DNA from: Rufibacter sp. DG15C
GTDB taxonomy: Bacteria > Bacteroidota > Bacteroidia > Cytophagales > Hymenobacteraceae
DNA: 64,000 nt
Assembly: GCF_001577755.1 (NCBI RefSeq)
Contig: NZ_CP010776.1
Coordinates: 806,001 to 870,000, forward strand
Reading direction: 5' to 3'
Shown here one piece after another: positions 7,999 to 14,895 of the stretch. The notes beneath the pieces are model-generated. The model was given only the letters and a program-made list of their open reading frames with translations, had not been told where the DNA came from and made no database searches. How positions within the stretch are numbered: position 1 is the stretch's first letter; the number at the start of each line of letters is the position of its first letter. Both the position numbers and the translations under genes were made by a program.

Positions 7999-8751
7999 AT
8001 GAAATTAGCAGGAAATACCGTTTTAGTGACCGGCGGGGCCTCGGGCATTGGTCTGGCCATAGCCGAACGCTTTTTACAGGCCGGCAGCACCGTCATTATC
8101 TGCGGGCGCCGCGAAGACAAACTGCACGAGGCCAAGCAGCAGCACCCCACCCTACATGCCCGGGTCTGCGACGTGGCCCAGGAACAGGAACGGAAAGAGT
8201 TATACAACTGGGTTACGGAAAACTTCCCGAAGCTGAACGTGCTGGTCAACAACGCCGGCATCCAGCGCCGCGTGAACCCAGTGGACACGCAAGAACCCTG
8301 GTCTGAGACGCAGCAGGAACTGGCCATTAACCTGGAGGCGCCCATTCACCTGTGCATGCTGTTCGCGGAGCATTTGAAAAAGCAGGAGAAAGCGGCCATC
8401 ATCAACGTGACCTCGGGGCTGGCCTTTACGCCCGCCGCCTTCGCGCCTATCTACTGCGCCACCAAAGCGGCTTTGCATTCCTTCACCGTATCTCTGCGCT
8501 TCCTGCTCTCCAAGACCAGCGTGGAAGTGCTGGAGATTGTGCCGCCGGCCGTAAACACCGACTTGGGCGGCGTGGGCTTGCATACGTTTGGAGAGCCTGT
8601 AGACGCCTTCGCCGACTCTGTGATGCAGCGCCTGGACCAAGGCGAACTGGAAGTAGGCTACGGCAATTCTGAGCAAAGAAGACTGGCGTCCAGACAAGAG
8701 AACGACGCCTTCTCTGAGCAGATGAACCAGCGCATGTTTGGCGGTTCTTAA
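7999..8751 (+). CDS. Short-chain dehydrogenase/reductase
   Basis: Classical SDR of 250 residues, NAD(P)(H)-dependent, substrate unknown. The dinucleotide-binding motif TGGASGIG is at residues 11-18, NNAG at 84-87, and the catalytic set is Ser139 (NVTSG), Tyr152 and Lys156 (YCATK). The phrase VLVNNAGIQRRVNP and the C-terminal VNTDLGGVGLHTFG resemble the DltE-like group of SDRs often found in Bacteroidota. The Arg-Arg after the second strand (CGRRED) favours NADP(H). The stop codon is followed by a palindrome 19 bp on and then a 460-bp repeat-rich gap. Confidence 0.9.
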   Translation: MKLAGNTVLVTGGASGIGLAIAERFLQAGSTVIICGRREDKLHEAKQQHPTLHARVCDVAQEQERKELYNWVTENFPKLNVLVNNAGIQRRVNPVDTQEPWSETQQELAINLEAPIHLCMLFAEHLKKQEKAAIINVTSGLAFTPAAFAPIYCATKAALHSFTVSLRFLLSKTSVEVLEIVPPAVNTDLGGVGLHTFGEPVDAFADSVMQRLDQGELEVGYGNSEQRRLASRQENDAFSEQMNQRMFGGS

Positions 8752-8770
8752 GCCTTGTTTTTTGACAACC

Positions 8771-8808
8771 CGTTTTTGGCTTCTTTTTCGGAAATCAGGG
8801 CAAAAACG
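8771..8808. repeat. 38-bp intergenic palindrome, copy 6
   Basis: Starts 19 bp after the SDR stop. Left CGTTTTTGGCTTCTTTTT, right GAAATCAGGGCAAAAACG; the inner arms are partly decayed. Confidence 0.88.
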
Positions 8809-8820
8809 CTAACATCGCTT

Positions 8821-8925
8821 GCTCCAAAGACCTCGTAGCGTCCGGCAGGACCTGCGAGCGTCTGCGCCAATGACTTCTCCAAAACGCAGATTCCCCCTTT
8901 GAAGGGGGTGTAGGGGGATGTTTAC
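8821..8925. repeat. Modules of the long interspersed repeat
   Basis: Two modules also found in the ~560-bp repeats: a CGTCCGGCAGGACCTGCGAG segment (8839-8858) and a CCCCCTTTGAAGGGGG segment (around 8895-8911) followed by TGTAGGGGGATG. Here they occur in the reverse order relative to the copies at 43.4 and 48.7 kb, which suggests shuffled, independently mobile modules. Confidence 0.65.
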
Positions 8926-8964
8926 ACCAGCAGATGAATCGGCACAGAAGAAAACAATGCGCTG

Positions 8965-8987
8965 GAGACAAGGCAATGCCTGGTCTC
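8965..8987. repeat. Short imperfect palindrome
   Basis: GAGACAAGGCA followed one base later by TGCCTGGTCTC: 11-bp arms with a single mismatch. Similar sequences are widespread in genomes of this phylum to my knowledge; no function is assigned. Confidence 0.55.
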
Positions 8988-9011
8988 TACAGAATCTGCC
9001 ACACTAACTAG

Positions 9012-9058
9012 GCACAGCAGTTCCTTTTCCTTGAGTGAGAGGGGGCTGCTGTGCTTTT
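9012..9058 (+). terminator. Hairpin with T-rich tail
   Basis: GCACAGCAG at 9012-9020 pairs with CTGCTGTGC at 9046-9054, then TTTTCC. The loop is long (25 nt), so efficiency is doubtful. It lies 260 bp beyond the SDR stop. Confidence 0.4.
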
Positions 9059-9059
9059 C

Positions 9060-9097
9060 CGTTTTTGGCCTCGTTTCCAGAAAACAGGCCAAAAACG
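9060..9097. repeat. 38-bp intergenic palindrome, copy 7
   Basis: About 120 bp before the TolB-amidohydrolase start. Right arm is the exact consensus GAAAACAGGCCAAAAACG; left arm CGTTTTTGGCCTCGTTTC. Confidence 0.92.
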
Positions 9098-9214
9098 AAT
9101 TCAGACTCTGGACTCACGACTCTATCCTAACTTATTATTACTCAGCGGTATTTACATTTTGGCAATTGCTCCTTATATTCAGACCTACAAACAAACACTA
9201 CTAAACCTGATTTC

Positions 9215-12200
9215 ATGAAGCATCTATTTCCCAGCCGCCCAGGCCGTTGGACCAAATCAGTGTTTCTGCTTTGCACGCTAGGCTTGCTCTCTGACCCGAC
9301 CTCGGCGCAGCAGACCACCCCGCCCGCAAAGAAAGACGCTCCTAAAAAGGAAGAGAAAAAAGACCTGCCGCTAGAGGCCGGCCGCATCATTGACATCAAC
9401 ACCAAAGAGGGTTCCTGGCTGGCGCTGGACGTGAGCCCTGACGGCCAGAAAATCATCTTCAGCATGTTGGGTGATTTGTACATGCTGCCCATCACGGGCG
9501 GTAAAGCCGAGCAACTAACTGACGGCATGGCGTTGGATGTGCAGCCGCGCTTCAGCCCAGACGGGAAATCCATTGTGTTCCTCTCTGACCGCGACGGCTC
9601 TGACAACGTCTGGGTGATGGAGCTGGCTAACAAGAAGACCCGCCAAATCAGCAAGAGCAAGAACGAGAACTTCCAGGCCGCTGAGTGGACGCCAGACGGC
9701 GAATACCTGGTGGTTTCTCAGGGAAGAAGAAACTTGAAGCTGCACCTGTACCACAAAGACAGCGGTTCTGGTACGCAGTTAATTAAAACGCCAGAGACGT
9801 TGAAAACGGTGGAGCCTGCGTTTGGCAAGGACAGCCGTTACATCTGGTACGCCAAGAGAACCGGCGGCTGGAACTACAATGCCCAGTTACCACAGTTCCA
9901 GCTTTCTACCTTTGACCGTGAGACCGGCGAGACGGATACGAGAACGTCACGTTACGGGTCTGCCTTCACGCCTACCCTTTCGCCGGACGGCAACTGGCTG
10001 GTGTACGGCACGCGCTATAACAACCACACCGGTTTAATTGCCCAGAACCTGAAATCTGGTGACGAGAAATGGCTGGCCTATCCGGTACAACGAGATGAGC
10101 AGGAATCAGTAGCACCACTTGGTGTTCTTCCGGCTATGTCTTTCACACCAGACAGCAAAGAACTGGTGGCTTCTTACGGCGGTAAAATTTACCGCATTCC
10201 TATGAACGGCGCCGCCGCCAAGGAAATCCCGTTTGAGGTGAACACCAAGATTGCCATCGGCCCGAAGCTGGAGTTCAAATACCCTATCAAGGATGACAAG
10301 ACCATGAAGGTGACGCAAATCCGGGACGCTGCGGTGTCTCCGGATGGAAAGCGTGTGGCCTTCACCGCCTTGGACAGACTCTACGTGATGGACTACCCAG
10401 GCGGAACGCCCAAGCGCATCACTACCAATGACTTTACTGAGGCACAACCCGCCTGGTCGCCAGACGGCAAGAACCTCGTGTTTGTGACCTGGCATGAGAA
10501 AACCGGCGGTGCTATTTATAAAGTAGCGGCTACTGGCAAAGGCAAGCCGGAGAAACTGACCGTAGAGAATTCTGTTTTTCAGGAGCCGGTTTGGTCACCT
10601 AAGGGTGATAAGGTTGTGTTCGTGAAAGGCTCTGCCCAGACCTACCGTGAGTCGGCGGGCCCGGGGGCGTTTGACTCTAGACAGACCATCAACTGGATTT
10701 CCAGCAAAGGCGGCGCGAGTACGTTTGTGACCAAAGCCAACCTGGGCGCTAACCCACACTTCGTGCAAGGCGATGACCGCATTTACCTGTACAGCTCCAG
10801 CGACGGATTGATTTCTATTCGTTGGGATGGCACCGACAAGAAGCCGTACGTGAAGGTGAAAGGTATCACCACCTATGGTTCGTTTGCCGACATGCTGGAG
10901 GAAGAGATGAGCCACAACACCCACGTGAACGAGAAGGAGCCTACCATGCAGGCCTCTACCGCCACCACCGTGATTAAGGCTCCAAAAGGCGACAAAGCCT
11001 TGGCCTTGATTAACAATGAGATTTACGTAGTGACCATTCCGTTTGTGGGGGGTGAGACGCCAACTATTTCAGTAGCAGACGTGACTAGCTCACAATTCCC
11101 AAGCTGGAAACTGACGGACATTGGCGGTCAATTCCCAAGCTGGTCTGCCGATGGTAAATCTGTGTACTGGTCTATCGGGAATGCGTTCTTCGCCTATAAC
11201 TTAGACGAGGCTTTCGCCAAGAAAAGAGAGCTGGACTTAGCCGAGGAAAAGAAGAAAGAGGCCAAGCCAGAAGTAGCCGTGAAAACGGACAGCACTGGTG
11301 CCAAAGAGGCGGTGAAGATTGAGGGCTACAAGCCGAAGGAGATGAAAATCGCGATTGAGGTTCCGCGTGACATCCCGCAAGGCACAGTCCTGTTGCAAGG
11401 CGCCCGCATCATTACCATGAACGGTGATGAAGTGATTGAAAACGGAGACATCCTGGTAGAGAACAACCGCATTAAAGCCGTAGGTGCCTCAGGAACGTTG
11501 AACGCTCCTAAGTCCGCCACCGTGGTGAATGTGAAAGGTAAAACCATTACGCCGGGCTTCATTGACACTCACGCGCACATGTGGCCACGCTGGGGTGTTC
11601 ACTCCAACCAGGTTTGGATTTACGCCGCTAATCTGGCCTACGGTGTCACCACCACCCGCGACCCACAGACTGCTACCACTGACGTGCTCACCTACTCAGA
11701 CATGGTGGAAACAGGCAAGATGATCGGGCCGCGCGTGTACTCTACCGGACCGGGAGTTGGCTACTGGGGCTACAACCTGAAGAGCCTTGACCATACCCGC
11801 AACGTCTTGAAGCAGTATTCTGAGTACTACAACACCAAGACCATTAAGATGTACATGGTGGGGAATCGTCAGCACCGTCAGTGGGTAATCATGGCCGCCA
11901 AAGAGCAAGGTCTGATGCCCACCACCGAGGGCGGTCTTGACTTCAAGAGCAACTTAACCGAGATTTTGGACGGCTACCCGGGCCATGAACACTCGTACCC
12001 CATCTACCCGCTGTACAAAGACGTGATTGACTTTGTGTCTCAGTCGCAGATTGCCTACACGCCTACGCTGTTGGTGTCTTACGGTGGACCTTGGGCCGAG
12101 AACTATTACTATGCCACCGAAGATGTAGCCGGCGATAAAAAACTCAACTACTTCACGCCTAAAGTGGAATTGGATGAGAAGATTAGACGCCGCGCCGGGT

Positions 12201-12637
12201 GGTTCATGAAAGAAGAGCACATCTTTGACCGCCATGCGCAGTTTGTCAACAACCTGGTGAAAGCCGGTGGTTTGGCAGGCGTAGGTTCGCACGGTCAGTT
12301 GCAGGGCCTGGGCTACCACTGGGAGCTATGGTCTATGCAGTCTGGTGGCATGAGCAATCTGGACGCCTTGAAAACCGCGACCATCTTAGGTGCCAAGTCT
12401 TTGGGCTTGGAAGGCGACCTGGGCTCAATCCAGAATGGCAAACTAGCTGATTTGGTGATCTTGGACCAGAACCCGCTGGAGAACATCCGGAATACCAACA
12501 CGGTGCAGTACGTGATGCGCAACGGCCGTCTGTATGATGCCAACACTTTGGATGAGCTGGCCCCTACCAAGAAGAAGGCACCAGACTTTGACTGGCACAG
12601 CGCCCTACCCATTGGCGTACCTGGCGTTCAGGAATAA
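9215..12637 (+). CDS. TolB-like propeller fused to an amidohydrolase, secreted
   Basis: Large exported hydrolase of 1140 residues; the reaction is likely cleavage of an amide or cyclic amide (imidazolonepropionase/prolidase-like), substrate unknown. A signal peptide ends near TSAQQ (about residue 32). Residues ~60-660 contain repeated WD40/PD40-like blades, for example LDVSPDGQKIIFS, FSPDGKSIVFLSDRDG, SPDGNWLVYGTRYN, AVSPDGKRVAF and WSPDGKNLVFVTW. From ~730 to the end is a composite-domain amidohydrolase: INGDEV-like start, GKTITPGFIDTHAHM with metal ligands His786 and His788, GHEHSY, and VGSHGQLQGLGYHWEL in place of the more usual GTD motif. The C-terminal NGKLADLVILDQNPLE is typical. A solid terminator follows. 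Confidence 0.93.
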   Translation: MKHLFPSRPGRWTKSVFLLCTLGLLSDPTSAQQTTPPAKKDAPKKEEKKDLPLEAGRIIDINTKEGSWLALDVSPDGQKIIFSMLGDLYMLPITGGKAEQLTDGMALDVQPRFSPDGKSIVFLSDRDGSDNVWVMELANKKTRQISKSKNENFQAAEWTPDGEYLVVSQGRRNLKLHLYHKDSGSGTQLIKTPETLKTVEPAFGKDSRYIWYAKRTGGWNYNAQLPQFQLSTFDRETGETDTRTSRYGSAFTPTLSPDGNWLVYGTRYNNHTGLIAQNLKSGDEKWLAYPVQRDEQESVAPLGVLPAMSFTPDSKELVASYGGKIYRIPMNGAAAKEIPFEVNTKIAIGPKLEFKYPIKDDKTMKVTQIRDAAVSPDGKRVAFTALDRLYVMDYPGGTPKRITTNDFTEAQPAWSPDGKNLVFVTWHEKTGGAIYKVAATGKGKPEKLTVENSVFQEPVWSPKGDKVVFVKGSAQTYRESAGPGAFDSRQTINWISSKGGASTFVTKANLGANPHFVQGDDRIYLYSSSDGLISIRWDGTDKKPYVKVKGITTYGSFADMLEEEMSHNTHVNEKEPTMQASTATTVIKAPKGDKALALINNEIYVVTIPFVGGETPTISVADVTSSQFPSWKLTDIGGQFPSWSADGKSVYWSIGNAFFAYNLDEAFAKKRELDLAEEKKKEAKPEVAVKTDSTGAKEAVKIEGYKPKEMKIAIEVPRDIPQGTVLLQGARIITMNGDEVIENGDILVENNRIKAVGASGTLNAPKSATVVNVKGKTITPGFIDTHAHMWPRWGVHSNQVWIYAANLAYGVTTTRDPQTATTDVLTYSDMVETGKMIGPRVYSTGPGVGYWGYNLKSLDHTRNVLKQYSEYYNTKTIKMYMVGNRQHRQWVIMAAKEQGLMPTTEGGLDFKSNLTEILDGYPGHEHSYPIYPLYKDVIDFVSQSQIAYTPTLLVSYGGPWAENYYYATEDVAGDKKLNYFTPKVELDEKIRRRAGWFMKEEHIFDRHAQFVNNLVKAGGLAGVGSHGQLQGLGYHWELWSMQSGGMSNLDALKTATILGAKSLGLEGDLGSIQNGKLADLVILDQNPLENIRNTNTVQYVMRNGRLYDANTLDELAPTKKKAPDFDWHSALPIGVPGVQE

Positions 12638-12650
12638 GCTGATTTATATT

Positions 12651-12696
12651 AAAAGAAAAGGCCTCACTTGGAAACAGGTGAGGCCTTTTCTTTTTT
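12651..12696 (+). terminator. Rho-independent terminator
   Basis: Perfect 17-bp arms AAAAGAAAAGGCCTCAC (12651-12667) and its complement (12678-12694), ending in a T run. It lies 14 bp after the amidohydrolase stop and its T run overlaps the start of palindrome copy 8. Confidence 0.92.
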
Positions 12697-12727
12697 AGGC
12701 TGTTTTCTGGAAAATAGGTCAAAAACA
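12690..12727. repeat. 38-bp intergenic palindrome, copy 8
   Basis: Immediately follows and partly overlaps the terminator. Inner arms TTTTTAGGCTGTTTTC and GAAAATAGGTCAAAAA; the outer CG pair is lost. Having both elements side by side shows the palindrome is distinct from the terminator. Confidence 0.85.
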
Positions 12728-12859
12728 GACTTTAGTCTGAGCGAAAGTTGCAATACTACAGGCAAAGCAGCTTGGTTTTACTTGACACGTTTACTCCTCT
12801 CTGAATTTCCAGCTTGGTCCTTCCGAGGGAATTTATCAACATGGGATTTGACCTTACAT

Positions 12860-12897
12860 TGATTTTAGGCTAGTTTCAGGAAAACAGGCTAAAAACG
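12860..12897. repeat. 38-bp intergenic palindrome, copy 9
   Basis: 35 bp before the DUF1080 gene. Left arm TGATTTTAGGCTAGTTTC, right arm GAAAACAGGCTAAAAACG; GGCT/GGCT variation is balanced by changes in the other arm (AGGC versus GGCT... pairing kept apart from one position). Confidence 0.85.
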
Positions 12898-12932
12898 GTC
12901 TCCTTATTTCCCTTGGTTCAAACCTGAAAGCT

Positions 12933-13670
12933 ATGATATCAAAGAACAGTTTGCTGCTATTTCCTCTGGCGGTGTTACTTTCCTGTAAATCCACCAACCA
13001 AGATTCTTCCATGGTAAAATCAAATGATTCCAGCAGTAGAGGAGAGTGGCAATCATTGTTTGACGGCAAGACCACCAGTGGCTGGCATACGTACGGCAAG
13101 CAAACCATTGGCAAAGCCTGGACGGTAGAGGACGACGCTCTCCATTTAGACGCTTCTTCAAAAAAGGATTGGCAGACTGCTGAAGGAGGCGACATTGTCA
13201 CAGACCAAAGCTTTGACAACTTCCACCTAAAGCTAGAATGGAAGATTGCCCCCAACGGAAACAGCGGCATTATACTCTTCGTGCAGGAAGAACCAGCCAA
13301 GTATCCTTACGCCTGGCACACCGGGCCAGAGGTGCAGGTATTGGACAATGCCGGGCACCCAGACGCTAAAATACACAAGCACCGCGCCAGCGATTTGTAT
13401 GACCTCATTGCCTGCAGCCCAGAAACCGTGAAGCCCGCCGGACAATGGAACCAAGTAGAAATCATTTGTCAGAATAGCCAGATGACAGTTACGCTAAACG
13501 GAGTGCAGGTGCTGTCCACTACTCTTTGGAACGATGAATGGAAAGGTCTAATAAGTAAAAGCAAGTTTGCCCAGATGCCTGGTTTTGGGATGTTCAAATC
13601 AGGTAAAATAGCCTTGCAAGACCACGGCGATGATGTCTGGTACCGCAACATACTAATCAAGCGACTTTAA
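12933..13670 (+). CDS. DUF1080 (3-keto-disaccharide hydrolase fold) lipoprotein
   Basis: Exported lipoprotein of 245 residues with one DUF1080 domain, a concanavalin-like beta-sandwich; some members hydrolyse 3-keto-glucosides and others are probable carbohydrate binders. The signal ends in VLLSC (Cys18). The family core is clear: WQSLFDGKTTSGWHTYG, WTVEDDALHL, DFHLKLEWKIAPNGNSGIIL in form (NFHLKLEWKIAPNGNSGI), TGPEVQVLDNAGHPDA, AGQWNQVEIICQ and IALQDHGDDVWYRNI. It precedes a TIM-barrel sugar isomerase/epimerase-like gene in the same direction, a pairing common in Bacteroidota sugar metabolism, although a palindrome separates them. No oxidoreductase that would make the 3-keto substrate is nearby. 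Confidence 0.92.
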   Translation: MISKNSLLLFPLAVLLSCKSTNQDSSMVKSNDSSSRGEWQSLFDGKTTSGWHTYGKQTIGKAWTVEDDALHLDASSKKDWQTAEGGDIVTDQSFDNFHLKLEWKIAPNGNSGIILFVQEEPAKYPYAWHTGPEVQVLDNAGHPDAKIHKHRASDLYDLIACSPETVKPAGQWNQVEIICQNSQMTVTLNGVQVLSTTLWNDEWKGLISKSKFAQMPGFGMFKSGKIALQDHGDDVWYRNILIKRL

Positions 13671-13680
13671 GCTACATCCT

Positions 13681-13718
13681 CGTTTTTGGCCTATTCCCCA
13701 GGGAATAAGCCAAAAACG
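13681..13718. repeat. 38-bp intergenic palindrome, copy 10
   Basis: Starts 11 bp after the DUF1080 stop. Arms CGTTTTTGGCCTATTCCC and GGGAATAAGCCAAAAACG pair at 17 of 18 positions; the inner CCC/GGG and A/T changes relative to consensus co-vary. Confidence 0.93.
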
Positions 13719-13821
13719 CCTTTCGGGCAACCCAAATAACTTACCTTGCCCAAAGGAAAGCATGATAGAAGCCGTGGCTTTGAGTTTAGCTGCGTTTTCA
13801 GTCCAAATTTCTTAAAGGAAT

Positions 13822-14739
13822 ATGAACCACCGAAGACATTTTTTACAGCAGTTGGGCCTGGCTGCCGCCGGTCTGGCTTTGGCGCCCAACCTCCTCTCCT
13901 CCTGTGCTTCCTCTGGCCAATCAACTTCTCGCTTAGGGACAGGAAGCATCAAGACAGTAGGCCTGCAACTGTACACTCTTCGCAATTTCCTCCCCACAGA
14001 TCCCAAAGGTGTCATTGCCAAAGTTGCCAGAGCAGGGTATCAGGACGTGGAGACGTATGGCTACTCTGTAAAAGACGGTTATTGGGGCTTGACACCCCGA
14101 GAATTTAAAGACCAGCTCTTAGCCAACAACCTGCTTTCTACTAGCGGCCATTATGACTTCGCGCAATATATTAAGGATGGCCACCTTGACATAGTGAAGC
14201 AGTATATTGAAGCAGCCCATCTGGTGAGGCACTCTTCTATTGTTGTGCCTTGGCTACCTGAAGAAGTACGTACTAATCCAGACGCTTATAAAAACATTGC
14301 GAACAAGATAAATATAGCCGCAGAGCTGTGTAAGGCCGCCAACCTGAAACTGGCATATCATAACCATGATTTCGAATTCATGCCCCAAGGCACTACTACA
14401 GGGTATGATATTCTGCTTAAAGAGACAGATCCTGCTTTAGTCAATTTTGAGGCTGATTTGTTCTGGATGGTGAGAGCAGGCAAAAACCCGATGGACTTGT
14501 TCAAGCAGCACCCGGGCAGGTTTGTGCTTTGGCATGTGAAAGATATGGACAAAGCTAACCCGAACCTGAATACTGAGATTGGCCGCGGGAGCATCCCGTA
14601 TCAGGAGATCTTCAAGCAAGCTAAGCTTTCTGGGGTACACCGTGTTTTTGTGGAGCAGGAAAACTTTGCCGCTGCCGTGGATCCTTTTCAAAGCATCAGG
14701 CAAAGCCATGACTACGTGAAGAACACCCTATTGTCTTAA
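13822..14739 (+). CDS. Sugar phosphate isomerase/epimerase-like protein (AP endonuclease 2 fold), exported
   Basis: Xylose isomerase-like TIM barrel protein, 305 residues; homologues isomerise or epimerise sugars, substrate not predictable. It begins MNHRRHFLQQLGLAAAGLAL and continues to NLLSSCASS, a twin-arginine-type signal that also carries a possible lipobox, so the folded protein is probably exported by Tat. The barrel shows VGLQLYTLRNFLPTDPKG, VARAGYQDVETYGY, LAYHNHDFEFMPQ, FEADLFWMVRAGKNP, FVLWHVKDMD and HRVFVEQENF, which include the metal ligands of the fold (Glu, His, Asp, Glu). Works presumably with the DUF1080 protein upstream. It ends before two consecutive hairpins. Confidence 0.9.
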   Translation: MNHRRHFLQQLGLAAAGLALAPNLLSSCASSGQSTSRLGTGSIKTVGLQLYTLRNFLPTDPKGVIAKVARAGYQDVETYGYSVKDGYWGLTPREFKDQLLANNLLSTSGHYDFAQYIKDGHLDIVKQYIEAAHLVRHSSIVVPWLPEEVRTNPDAYKNIANKINIAAELCKAANLKLAYHNHDFEFMPQGTTTGYDILLKETDPALVNFEADLFWMVRAGKNPMDLFKQHPGRFVLWHVKDMDKANPNLNTEIGRGSIPYQEIFKQAKLSGVHRVFVEQENFAAAVDPFQSIRQSHDYVKNTLLS

Positions 14740-14773
14740 GAGTGTAGAGCTCCCCAAAACAACACATATTAAT

Positions 14774-14823
14774 GCAAAGCGGCGGCCCTTAGTGACTTCT
14801 TGCACCAAGGGCCGCCGCTTTGC
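14774..14823. terminator. Bidirectional hairpin terminator
   Basis: GCAAAGCGGCGGCCCTT at 14774-14790 pairs perfectly with 14807-14823. Placed 35 bp after the isomerase-like gene. A T-run is weak on both sides, so termination strength is uncertain. Confidence 0.7.
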
Positions 14824-14833
14824 CAGGGGCACA

Positions 14834-14866
14834 TAAAAAAAGCAGCGGCCTTGAGCCGCTGCCTTT
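14834..14866 (-). terminator. Rho-independent terminator
   Basis: On the minus strand, GCAGCGGC and GCCGCTGC arms (14842-14849, 14855-14862) are followed by a run of seven T residues. It lies 30 bp beyond the stop of the T9SS cargo gene. Confidence 0.85.
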
Positions 14867-14895
14867 CCAAAAGCATCCTATTGTAATTCCTTTCC

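Larger units (their letters stand above)
8752..9214. other. 463-bp intergenic region packed with repeats
   Basis: Holds no credible gene. In order it contains palindrome copy 6, a module shared with the long repeats at 43.4 and 48.7 kb, a run of C and G blocks, an imperfect palindrome GAGAC-AGGCA type, a hairpin with a T-rich tail, palindrome copy 7, and a short run of GACTC-like words at 9104-9123. The TACATTTT at 9153-9160 is a weak -7 candidate for the next gene. Confidence 0.7.
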
